From: Thermodesulfovibrio sp. 3462-1
Lineage (GTDB): Bacteria > Nitrospirota > Thermodesulfovibrionia > Thermodesulfovibrionales > Thermodesulfovibrionaceae
Direction of reading: 5' to 3'
Length of the DNA stretch: 64,000 bases
Assembly: GCF_040451425.1 (NCBI RefSeq)
Contig: NZ_CP144374.1
Coordinates: forward strand, 124,001 to 188,000
In this document: piece after piece, positions 57,673 through 64,000 of the stretch
Position numbering within the stretch: position 1 is the stretch's first letter
Layout: the number at the start of each line of letters is the position of its first letter
The notes under the pieces: model-generated
The model's database searches: none
What the model was told of the DNA's origin: nothing
Seen by the model: the letters and a program-made list of their open reading frames with translations, nothing else
Made by a program: the position numbers and the translations under genes

Positions 57673-58359
57673 ATGGATATGAAAACTCCAGCTATAGCAG
57701 TTGTATTGAATGACCGAGATGTTTTATCTCTAAATAAAAATTTATTGAAAGAGGTAGACCTGATTGAGCTTAGAGTTGATATGTTTGAAAACATTGACAG
57801 AGTTGAAGAGATTTTTGCCATTGCAAAAGAAAAATTTGGGGTACCATTACTTTGCACTGTAAGAGCTCCAGAGGAAGGCGGTAAAAAGAAATTTGATAAT
57901 AGATTAAATATTTACGAAAAGGTTATTCCATACTGTGATTTTTTTGATATAGAAATTTTTGCTGAGGAAGCAAAAGCTTTAAGGCAACTAAGCAAACAGA
58001 ATAATATAAAATTGATTCTTTCATATCATAGATTTGATTTAACTCCTTCAGAGCATGAACTTGAGGGGATTTTTGAAATAGGAAAAAAACTTAATGGAGA
58101 CATTATAAAAATTGCAACGATGATTAATACAAAAGAGGATGTAGAAACACTCACATTTTTTTTATTAAGGCATAAAAATGACAAAGTGATTGTTATAGGG
58201 ATGGGTGAAAATGGAAAGATTACTCGTATATTATTCCCATTTTTTGGCTCATTGATTACTTATGCGAGCTTAAACTTATCCTCTGCTCCTGGGCAGATTG
58301 CTTTACAGGATATGATAAATATTTTCAAGAAAATTGGCTTAACAGATAAAAAAAGATAG
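57673..58359 (+). CDS. aroD: 3-Dehydroquinate dehydratase, type I
   Basis: A 228-residue shikimate-pathway enzyme with the type I catalytic residues: the Schiff-base lysine in DIIKIATM and the histidine in LILSYHRFD. LIELRVDMFE and CTVRAPEEGG are family motifs. A start at ATG 57679 is equally possible, and neither has a good ribosome site. It follows the decayed region and converges with pstS. Confidence 0.92.
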   Translation: MDMKTPAIAVVLNDRDVLSLNKNLLKEVDLIELRVDMFENIDRVEEIFAIAKEKFGVPLLCTVRAPEEGGKKKFDNRLNIYEKVIPYCDFFDIEIFAEEAKALRQLSKQNNIKLILSYHRFDLTPSEHELEGIFEIGKKLNGDIIKIATMINTKEDVETLTFFLLRHKNDKVIVIGMGENGKITRILFPFFGSLITYASLNLSSAPGQIALQDMINIFKKIGLTDKKR

Positions 58360-58382
58360 CCCGAAGAAATTCTCTTCGGGCT
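58345..58382 (-). terminator. Rho-independent terminator after pstS
   Basis: On the minus strand a perfect 10-bp stem AGCCCGAAGA / TCTTCGGGCT (plus coordinates 58358-58367 and 58373-58382), a 5-base loop, then ATC and seven T (58348-58354). It sits 15 bases past the pstS stop and overlaps the end of aroD. The plus direction has no T run. Confidence 0.85.
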
Positions 58383-58397
58383 TAAGAAATGCTAAGT

Positions 58398-59402
58398 TTA
58401 CTTTATATATGTTTTCCAGTATGCTCTTATATTGTCTTTAACAGACTTAGGTAAAGGAACATAATCAAGTTTTTTAGCAGTGCTATCACCATTTTGGAAA
58501 GCCCAATCAAAGAATTTTATGACGGACTTATTTACATCTGTTTTTTCTCTTGCAAGAAGAATATAGGTTGCTCCAGTTATGGGCCAGGCTTTTTTACCAG
58601 GTGCATTTGTTATCCAAGTATAAAAATGTTTTTCTGGATTAAGATCTGCGGTAGCTGCAGCTTCAGCAAAGCTTTCAAAAACAGGAGCAACGACCTGTCC
58701 TGCTTTATTTTTAAGTTTTACTGTAGAAAGTTTATTTTGTTTTGCATATGCAAACTCTACATATCCAATGGAATAAGGAGTTCTTTTCACATAGTTAGCA
58801 ACTCCTTCATTACCTTTACCCCCAAGTCCTGTTTTCCAGTTTACAGAAGTTCCGTAGCCGACAGAGTTTTCCCATTTTTTACATACTTCACTTAGATAGT
58901 GTGTGAATATGGCAGTTGTTCCAGAACCATCAGAGCGATGAACCACTGTGATTGGTTTTGCTGGAAGATTTAGATTTGGATTGAGGGCTTTAATTTTTGG
59001 ATCATTCCATTGCTTAATCTCACCAAGAAATATTTCACACATGGTGGTTCCATCAAGAACCAATGTGTTAGACGGAATTTCCGGCATATTAACAATAGGA
59101 ACAACACCACCGATTACAGCAGGAAATTGAAGAAGTTTAGATTTTTCAAGCTCCTCAGGTTTAAGTGCCATATCAGAGGCACCGAAATGCACTGTTCTCT
59201 CTGTAATCTGTCTGATTCCTCCACCAGAGCCAATTGACTGATAGTTAATTTTAATTCCTGTTACTTTGTGATAATCTGCTGCCCAGCTTGAATAAAGTGG
59301 ATAAGGGAAAGTAGCTCCTGCTCCATTGATCATCTCAGCAGAATGCGCGAGCGTGACAGTAAACATCAACACAACAGCACAAACAAAAAATAAATACCTC
59401 AT
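58398..59402 (-). CDS. pstS: Periplasmic phosphate-binding protein
   Basis: A 334-residue high-affinity phosphate-binding protein. A signal peptide (about residues 1-21, ending AHSA) precedes the mature start INGAGATFPYPLY. Ligand motifs are SIGSGGGIRQ, FGASD and HRSDGSGTT. It lacks a lipobox cysteine, so it should be free in the periplasm. A strong ribosome site (AAAGGAGG) precedes it. pstC, pstA and pstB are not in the window. A terminator directly downstream shows it is transcribed alone. Confidence 0.96.
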   Translation of the reverse strand: MRYLFFVCAVVLMFTVTLAHSAEMINGAGATFPYPLYSSWAADYHKVTGIKINYQSIGSGGGIRQITERTVHFGASDMALKPEELEKSKLLQFPAVIGGVVPIVNMPEIPSNTLVLDGTTMCEIFLGEIKQWNDPKIKALNPNLNLPAKPITVVHRSDGSGTTAIFTHYLSEVCKKWENSVGYGTSVNWKTGLGGKGNEGVANYVKRTPYSIGYVEFAYAKQNKLSTVKLKNKAGQVVAPVFESFAEAAATADLNPEKHFYTWITNAPGKKAWPITGATYILLAREKTDVNKSVIKFFDWAFQNGDSTAKKLDYVPLPKSVKDNIRAYWKTYIK

Positions 59403-59482
59403 AGAAATACCTCCTTTTCAGGATTTTTTCAGGACAATGTCCTTTTTTTGCCATTCCGGGCATTCTCAGTTGCCTTATTTAG

Positions 59483-59517
59483 ATAATATCACAGGTTATG
59501 TTAAAACAAAGTTACAG
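59483..59517 (-). promoter_or_regulatory. Pho box and -10 of pstS
   Basis: On the minus strand CTGTAAC-TTTG-TTTTAAC (plus 59500-59517) gives two 7-base direct repeats with a 4-base spacer, the PhoB-box layout. An 11-base gap and -10 TATTAT (59483-59488) follow, which is the geometry of PhoB-activated promoters. A further TGTTAAA copy at 59532 and one at 59564 lie on the phoU side. Confidence 0.65.
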
Positions 59518-59602
59518 CAATATTAAATTTTTGTTAAATACCTACCATTTAAGGGGCAAAAATTGTTAAAATGCTTTAAGTTACTACCATAAGGAGGTAT
59601 AG

Positions 59603-60307
59603 ATGGGAATTTTGGATAATGAGTTAAGAAAATTGAAGGAAAAAATACTTATACTTGGTTGCCTTGTTGAGGAAGGAATTAGAAAATCGGTTAAGGCATT
59701 GATTGATAGAGAGATTGACCTTGCAAAACAGGTTATTTCAAGGGACAATCTAATTAATGGACTTGAAGTTGAGATAAATGAAGATTGCATAAAGCTTATT
59801 GCATTGAGACAACCAATGGCAAAGGATTTAAGATTTATCACCACTGCTATGAAAATAATCACAGATCTTGAGCGAATGGGAGATTTTGCAGTCAACATAG
59901 CTGAAAGAGCAATAGAGCTCGCACAGGAGCCTTTTTTAAAACCTTTTGTAAATATTCCAAAAATGGCTGAAATTGCAGAAAGCATGGTTGAGGATGCAAT
60001 AAATGCCTTTGTTAAGGAAGATGTAGATTTGTGCTATGATGTGATAAAAAGAGATGATCAGGTTGATGAGCTTTTAAAAACAAATCATAATGAATTAATT
60101 GGTCTTATGATTAAAAATCCAGATATTATTTCTCTCGCTTTAAAAAGAATGTTTATTGCTAAATACCTTGAAAGAATTGCAGACCATGCCACAAATATAG
60201 CTGAGATGGTTATTTACATGGTGGAGGGCAAAATGATAAGAGGAAGTTTTGTTACAGAGGAAATTCACAAACTTTGTCTGGAAGACTTCATGTCAAGGCA
60301 GAAATAG
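59603..60307 (+). CDS. phoU: Phosphate-signalling regulator PhoU
   Basis: A 234-residue PhoU made of two three-helix PhoU domains. Metal-binding motifs are seen as DLERMGDFAVNIAERA (first domain) and YLERIADHATNIAEM (second). PhoU reports phosphate status from the Pst transporter to the PhoR kinase. It has a strong ribosome site (AAGGAGG) and is divergent from pstS with the Pho box between them. Its end overlaps a convergent gene by 15 bases. Confidence 0.95.
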   Translation: MGILDNELRKLKEKILILGCLVEEGIRKSVKALIDREIDLAKQVISRDNLINGLEVEINEDCIKLIALRQPMAKDLRFITTAMKIITDLERMGDFAVNIAERAIELAQEPFLKPFVNIPKMAEIAESMVEDAINAFVKEDVDLCYDVIKRDDQVDELLKTNHNELIGLMIKNPDIISLALKRMFIAKYLERIADHATNIAEMVIYMVEGKMIRGSFVTEEIHKLCLEDFMSRQK

Positions 60308-60628
60308 ATTTATTTCATATATGCCGATGCTTACTTTCTCAGCGAGCCCTTCTTTCCATAGAGTCTCTGTTATTTTTAGCTTTTCTTCCTTTGGAACAAT
60401 AATAATCATTTTGTTCCCCTTTGAAAGCAATTCCTTCCATTTAGCTATTCTATCAGCACTTATTTCTTTTTCTGTGATGATATCAATATATCCGATAACC
60501 ATTCCATAGCTTATAATTTTTAAATCTGGTGGAGTCTCTGTTACCGGCTCTAATTCCTGTTGAATTCTGCCCAGCCTTTGTTTAAGTTGCTGAATTAAAA
60601 GCTCTTTCAGATATTTTTCTGTGCTCAT
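60293..60628 (-). CDS. Hypothetical protein downstream of an SspB-like gene
   Basis: A 111-residue soluble protein I do not recognise. It begins with a helix (MSTEKYLKELLIQQLKQRL), then an alternating alpha/beta region with GYIDIITEK and MIIIVPKEEKLK that could bind nucleotides or just form a Rossmann-like core. It overlaps the SspB-like gene by ATGA and phoU by 15 bases at its end. Confidence 0.65.
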   Translation of the reverse strand: MSTEKYLKELLIQQLKQRLGRIQQELEPVTETPPDLKIISYGMVIGYIDIITEKEISADRIAKWKELLSKGNKMIIIVPKEEKLKITETLWKEGLAEKVSIGIYEINLFLP

Positions 60629-61059
60629 TTTTTCTTCCTCAATTTTGTAATATCTACAACTTTTCCTTTATCTTGCATGTCGCTCTGCTTAGAAGACTCT
60701 TTTATTTGTTCTTCTTTGTTGATTTTTCTCACTACAGGCACTGAAAGCTGAACTCTCAGATCAGGGGAGAAAACTACAGCAATAGCATTTACAGGTATGT
60801 AGCATTTCTCAGGTGTGCTACCAAATACAAGCGTGGCAGTAATTGCATCATTTTCCCAGCTGAATTTCATTCTACTGTTAAAGACCAGAACAAGGCCTCT
60901 TTCCTTTTCCTCAGGAAGAAATCCTCTTTTACCTATTACCACGCTTTCATCATAATCAACAATGATAAAGACTCTGCCAGCAAGTTCAAGCAAATCAAAA
61001 AAGGTTTGTTTTTTCAATTCATTGAGCTTTTTGATTAACTCATCTGTAAACTCAATCAT
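60625..61059 (-). CDS. SspB-like ClpXP adaptor family protein
   Basis: A 144-residue protein with an SspB-type core. A short N-terminal helix is followed by LVFNSRMKFSWENDAITATLVFGS and CYIPVNAIAVVFSPDL (residues about 58-100), a pattern seen in SspB homologues outside Proteobacteria. A charged disordered tail ends VVDITKLRKKK, in the position where SspB carries its ClpX-binding peptide. The probable role is delivering ssrA-tagged proteins to ClpXP. It overlaps lgt by ATGA. Confidence 0.75.
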   Translation of the reverse strand: MIEFTDELIKKLNELKKQTFFDLLELAGRVFIIVDYDESVVIGKRGFLPEEKERGLVLVFNSRMKFSWENDAITATLVFGSTPEKCYIPVNAIAVVFSPDLRVQLSVPVVRKINKEEQIKESSKQSDMQDKGKVVDITKLRKKK

Positions 61060-61829
61060 TTTCTAACCCTGTAAAGGAATAAACCCAGACCTGCTAATAT
61101 CATAATACTGCATAAAACCTGTCCCATTGTGAATATGCCGAGAATGTATCCAATCTGAGGGTCTGGCTCTCGGAAAAACTCTACAAAAAAGCGAAAAACT
61201 CCATAAAGAATTAAAAATAACGATGAAACAATACCAGAGCGGTTAAATTTATCCTTTAAAAACCAGAGACTTACAAAAAGAACAACACCCTCCAGTGCAG
61301 CTTCATAAAGCTGACTTGGATGTCTTGGAAGAGGTCCTCCTTCAGGGAAAATCATAGCCCAGGGAACATCAGTTATTCTTCCAAAGAGTTCTCCATTAAT
61401 GAAGTTACCGATTCTGCCAAGTCCGAGCCCAATTGGTGCAGTAAGAACGAGCATATCAGTGAGTGTGAAAAAGTCAAACTTTTTCGCCCTTGTAAAAAGC
61501 CATGCTGAAACTATGACACCAATAACTCCACCATGAAAAGACATTCCACCTTGCCAGATTGCAAAAATATTGAGAGGATGTTCAATGTAGTAGTGAAGAT
61601 TATAAAATATCACATATCCAAGCCGTGCACCTAAAAGAAGCCCTAATATCAGGTAAAAATATAGATTCTCAAGAAAGTCCTTTTCAACCCTGAAACCTCT
61701 TTTTTTAATTTCCCTTCTTACAATGAGATAGGAGCATATAAAACCGATAAGATACATCAGTCCATACCATCGGATTGAAAGAGGACCTATTTTTACAATT
61801 TCAGGACTTATGTTTGGATAGGGAATCAT
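61056..61829 (-). CDS. lgt: Prolipoprotein diacylglyceryl transferase
   Basis: A 257-residue inner-membrane enzyme that lipidates the lipobox cysteine of prolipoproteins. Motifs are RWYGLMYLIGF, GGMSFHGG and the Lgt signature GRIGNFINGELFGR, with seven membrane helices. Substrates encoded here include the TPR lipoprotein at 33260. Its start overlaps the preceding gene by 29 bases. Confidence 0.96.
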   Translation of the reverse strand: MIPYPNISPEIVKIGPLSIRWYGLMYLIGFICSYLIVRREIKKRGFRVEKDFLENLYFYLILGLLLGARLGYVIFYNLHYYIEHPLNIFAIWQGGMSFHGGVIGVIVSAWLFTRAKKFDFFTLTDMLVLTAPIGLGLGRIGNFINGELFGRITDVPWAMIFPEGGPLPRHPSQLYEAALEGVVLFVSLWFLKDKFNRSGIVSSLFLILYGVFRFFVEFFREPDPQIGYILGIFTMGQVLCSIMILAGLGLFLYRVRK

Positions 61830-62058
61830 AGTTTAGTTTATCTTTTCTCAATAAAAGAAGCTGATTGAAAATTTTCAACATTTCTGCAGATAGAATTCCT
61901 GGCTTAATAAAATGAAGGGAAAAAGTTGTTTTTGCTCCTTCATTGAAATCACCCCTTACCATTGAACCAAAGGCTGTAACTGATATGAGCTCATGTCCAA
62001 GTGCTTTTTTGAGCCTGGCAGTAATTTTTTTAAGCGCTTTCTTTTCCTCTGAAAACAT
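61801..62058 (-). CDS. Small protein resembling a degenerate nucleotidyltransferase
   Basis: An 85-residue frame with VTAFGSMVRGDFNEG, the first half of a minimal nucleotidyltransferase motif (GS-x-RGxF). The expected DxD is missing, with KTTFSLHF in its place. The C-terminal third runs into the lgt coding region. It is probably a decayed MNT gene, or a small protein that only resembles one. The ribosome site is unclear. Confidence 0.4.
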   Translation of the reverse strand: MFSEEKKALKKITARLKKALGHELISVTAFGSMVRGDFNEGAKTTFSLHFIKPGILSAEMLKIFNQLLLLRKDKLNYDSLSKHKS

Positions 62059-62075
62059 AATTTATTTTATCATAA

Positions 62076-62762
62076 TTAATTTTTCTTTCCCACATAGATG
62101 TATACGCAACCGAAACTTAATGAAATAGTTTTTATATTACTAAAGCCGCAATTTTCAAGAAGTTTTATAAATTCATGGGGCTTATAAAATCCATCAATTG
62201 ATGAGCCAAGATATTCATAAGCAGAACGAACTGAAAAAAAAGATGCAATAAATGGAACAATTTTTTTTAAGTACAAAAGATAGAGGTTTCTAAAAAATCC
62301 TTCTGGAAGGGAAAACTCAAGTATAACAATTTTGCCCCCTTTTTTCATAACTCTGTAAATCTCCTTCATTGCAGACTCTGTGTCATGCATATTTCTTATA
62401 CCAAAAGCACAGGTCACAGCATCAAAGCACTCATTTCTGAAAGGAAGTTTATAGCCAGAGGCAACAATTGGAGAAAAAATAGCATTTTTAATGTTTTTTT
62501 TAATTTTTTTATTTCCAGCCCTTAACATTTCAAAACTTATATCAACACCGACAACTCTTGCCCCGCTTTTTAATAATGCTGTGGCAGAATCTCCGGTTCC
62601 TGTGGCAAGGTCTAAAACAATTGGTGTACTGTCATTTATTGCTTGTTCTGCCATTTTTTTTCTCCAGAAAAAGTCTTGTCCAAAGGAAAGCAGATGATTG
62701 AGAAAATCATATCTGCGCACAATCCTGTCAAACATAGATTTAATCTGTTGAGTTTCTTTCAT
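62076..62762 (-). CDS. ubiE: Ubiquinone/menaquinone biosynthesis C-methyltransferase
   Basis: A 228-residue UbiE/MenG. SAM motif I is LDLATGTGDSA, post-I VGVDISFEML, and AFGIRNM is the family-specific motif. In an anaerobe it most likely methylates demethylmenaquinone. The start at 62762 (MKETQQIKSMFDRIV) is chosen because it gives the normal family start and sits 7 bases after a perfect extended -10. The open frame extends 14 codons further upstream, but that part overlaps the promoter. Confidence 0.93.
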   Translation of the reverse strand: MKETQQIKSMFDRIVRRYDFLNHLLSFGQDFFWRKKMAEQAINDSTPIVLDLATGTGDSATALLKSGARVVGVDISFEMLRAGNKKIKKNIKNAIFSPIVASGYKLPFRNECFDAVTCAFGIRNMHDTESAMKEIYRVMKKGGKIVILEFSLPEGFFRNLYLLYLKKIVPFIASFFSVRSAYEYLGSSIDGFYKPHEFIKLLENCGFSNIKTISLSFGCVYIYVGKKN

Positions 62763-62768
62763 ATAATG

Positions 62769-62781
62769 AATTATAGCATAT
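62769..62781 (-). promoter_or_regulatory. Extended -10, leaderless-type promoter of ubiE
   Basis: On the minus strand ATATGCTATAATT, with -10 TATAAT at plus 62770-62775 and TG at the extended position. The ubiE ATG begins 7 bases past the -10, with no ribosome site. The 13 bases are identical to those upstream of nnr. The IS remnant edge is 15 bases further upstream. Confidence 0.7.
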
Positions 62782-62795
62782 TCTTCAATACCGTA

Positions 62796-63171
62796 TTGCC
62801 TCACATAAAAATCTATTCGAAATTGATTTCATTGCCTCATATAAAATTTTATCCCTCTTACAGCAGTTGCTAATTTAAAAAGTTTGTCTTGAAGCTGTAA
62901 AATCCTTTTTCTTAACTCTGTAGGATTTAATTTTTCATAAATCTCCTTTAATTCCTCTTTTATTTCCATGGCTATATCCTCTTGTTCAAGAACTCTCTCA
63001 AAAGGAGTTTTTACCTTTTTTTGACACCTTGTTGTCCTTGCATCCCTTGTGGGTACGAAAAGGAATCTGTTTAGAAGAAAGCAAGCATATGAGCGATTAT
63101 TAAGATATTCCATTTTGAGTAGATTTTTATATGAGGCAACGAAAATTTCAAATAGATTTTTAATGAGGCAA
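62796..63171. mobile_element. Internally deleted insertion-sequence remnant with doubled terminal repeats
   Basis: The element is bounded by TTGCCTCA (62796) and TGAGGCAA (63171). Each end carries two tandem copies of the terminal repeat. Left copies begin at 62796 and 62832. Right copies end at 63139 and 63171. The right inner copy matches the palindrome arm at 3059-3081 in 22 of 23 bases. At 376 bp it is too short for a working transposase and holds only the fragment at 62829-63113. Confidence 0.8.
62829..63113 (-). pseudogene. C-terminal fragment of an integrase-type (rve) transposase
   Basis: A 94-codon frame whose last 60 residues (KTPFERVLEQEDIAMEIKEE, then LKEIYEKLNPTELRKRI) match the C-terminal tail I associate with IS481/ISNCY-like DDE integrase transposases. 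The catalytic DDE core is absent, lost by the internal deletion. Family assignment rests on pattern memory only. It lies wholly inside the terminal repeats. Confidence 0.6.
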
Positions 63172-63213
63172 TTTAGTATTATAAATCAGTATTACAAAGC
63201 AGGAGGAAAGCAA

Positions 63214-64000
63214 ATGAAAAAAGTGTTTTTATCTTTTTTCATTTTTTTACTTTTAACAGGCATATCCCATGCCCAGATGGAAATTAAAAATTGTTTTAAC
63301 TACTTCAATGCAGGCGATTATAAGAGGGCTATTGAATCAGGTAAAAGGGCAGTAAAACTTTATCCAAGAAGCGTGGGTGCTTATTTTTGCTTGGGAGCGG
63401 CTTATTCTAAAACTGGACAGATAGACCTTGCTATTGAGAGCCTTAAGAAGGCAGAGGCTTATACAACAAGAGATGATGATTTAATGTCTATCTACGGCTG
63501 GCTTGGAAGTAATTATCTCGACAAAGGTGATTTAGACAATGCCCTTTTCTATCACAACAAAAGCCTTGATTTAGCAAAAAAACTGGGAGACAGAAAAGGA
63601 GAGGCAGCTGAACTTAATAACATAGCATTGATTTTTCGTAAAAAAGGGGAATTTGATAAGGCATTAGAATATTACGAAGAATCCTTGAGATTAGAGACAA
63701 ATAAAAAAGAAAAAGCCGCTATATACCACAATATAGCAGTTATCTACGAGGATAAAGGGGATTATAACAGAGCCATTGAATACTTTAAGAAAGCGATTGA
63801 AATATCTGAGAGATATGGAGATTATCACGGCAGTGGTAAGATGATGCTTAACCTTGGGGATACTTATAGAAAAATCAAAGATTTTGAAAAGGCATACTTT
63901 TACCTTGATGAGGGCCTCAAAAGGGTTAAAAAGGTTGGAGATAAATACTGGGAAGGAGGTGGGTTAAAATGCTTTGGCTGGTATTTCAGAGATAAGGGAG
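63214..64000 (+). CDS. Secreted TPR protein, truncated by the window end
   Basis: The frame runs from ATG 63214 to the window end (262 codons seen). A signal peptide (MKKVFLSFFIFLLLTGISHA) is followed by tandem tetratricopeptide repeats, for example YKRAIESGKRAVKLYP, DLAIESLKKAEAY, DNALFYHNKSLDLAKK, DKALEYYEESLRLE, NRAIEYFKKAIEIS and EKAYFYLDEGLKR. A strong ribosome site (CAGGAGGAAAG) precedes it. A periplasmic scaffold role is likely. What follows after residue 262 is not visible. Confidence 0.88.
   Translation, partial: MKKVFLSFFIFLLLTGISHAQMEIKNCFNYFNAGDYKRAIESGKRAVKLYPRSVGAYFCLGAAYSKTGQIDLAIESLKKAEAYTTRDDDLMSIYGWLGSNYLDKGDLDNALFYHNKSLDLAKKLGDRKGEAAELNNIALIFRKKGEFDKALEYYEESLRLETNKKEKAAIYHNIAVIYEDKGDYNRAIEYFKKAIEISERYGDYHGSGKMMLNLGDTYRKIKDFEKAYFYLDEGLKRVKKVGDKYWEGGGLKCFGWYFRDKG

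Overview
The window is AT-rich DNA from a Gram-negative, anaerobic-type bacterium. It has an Mla/MCE lipid-transport set, lipoprotein genes, a Tat-exported [NiFe] hydrogenase, a ferredoxin:thioredoxin reductase catalytic subunit and a sigma-54-type promoter. Gene style and content recall Thermodesulfovibrio and other Nitrospirota. That placement is inference from pattern recognition, not from a search.

Layout. 1-2.6 kb: end of glgB, an ArnT-like glycosyltransferase and a PAP2 phosphatase. 2.6-8.7 kb: tatA, a small palindromic insertion, periplasmic [NiFe] hydrogenase subunits, a terminator, then maturation genes (hyaD, hypC), a TusA-like protein and a hybrid histidine kinase. 8.7-20.6 kb: housekeeping genes (dcd, pyrF, a GGDEF protein, pyrE, yebC, glmU, glmS, pcrA, gatC, panD, bioD), with a broken HepT fragment before pyrE. 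20.6-28.4 kb: an unknown acidic protein, a HAD phosphatase, a redox cluster (FTR plus glutaredoxin), dciA, rpmB, infB, rbfA, nrnA and a ParA ATPase. 28.4-38.2 kb, minus strand: uvrC and a tightly packed cell-envelope operon. It encodes a knottin-like secreted peptide, a transglutaminase, an MlaE permease, an ABC protein that has lost all its ATPase motifs, an MCE protein, a TPR lipoprotein, a FecR/TPR protein and a CHASE2 nucleotide cyclase. 38.2-44.95 kb: an acetate-use operon (cNMP/CBS/DUF294 protein, DnaQ-like exonuclease, DUF485, ActP, Acs) behind a candidate sigma-54 promoter and closed by a strong terminator.

44.99-54.31 kb: a defence-like cassette of SNF2 helicase with DUF3883, a DUF1156 DNA methylase and a DUF499 ATPase. 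The methylase is split into two polypeptides by an inserted MNT/HEPN gene pair. Each designed junction is a 4-base ATGA overlap, and the HEPN gene carries an in-frame stop just before its RX4HXY motif. The cassette ends 3 bp from tRNA-Leu(GAG). 54.5-64 kb: nnr, a SpoU-type methylase, a decayed region with an rmlD fragment, aroD, pstS/phoU with a Pho box, an SspB-like adaptor, lgt, ubiE, an insertion-sequence remnant whose ends match the palindrome near the hydrogenase, and a truncated TPR protein.

The strongest candidates for new biology are the split methylase with embedded MNT/HEPN genes, and the envelope operon that joins a knottin-like peptide, a transglutaminase and an MCE system with a degenerate ATPase. 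Smaller signals are two near-identical leaderless extended -10 promoters, octamer TTGAAC repeats at three loci, and palindromes inserted in frame inside coding sequence.
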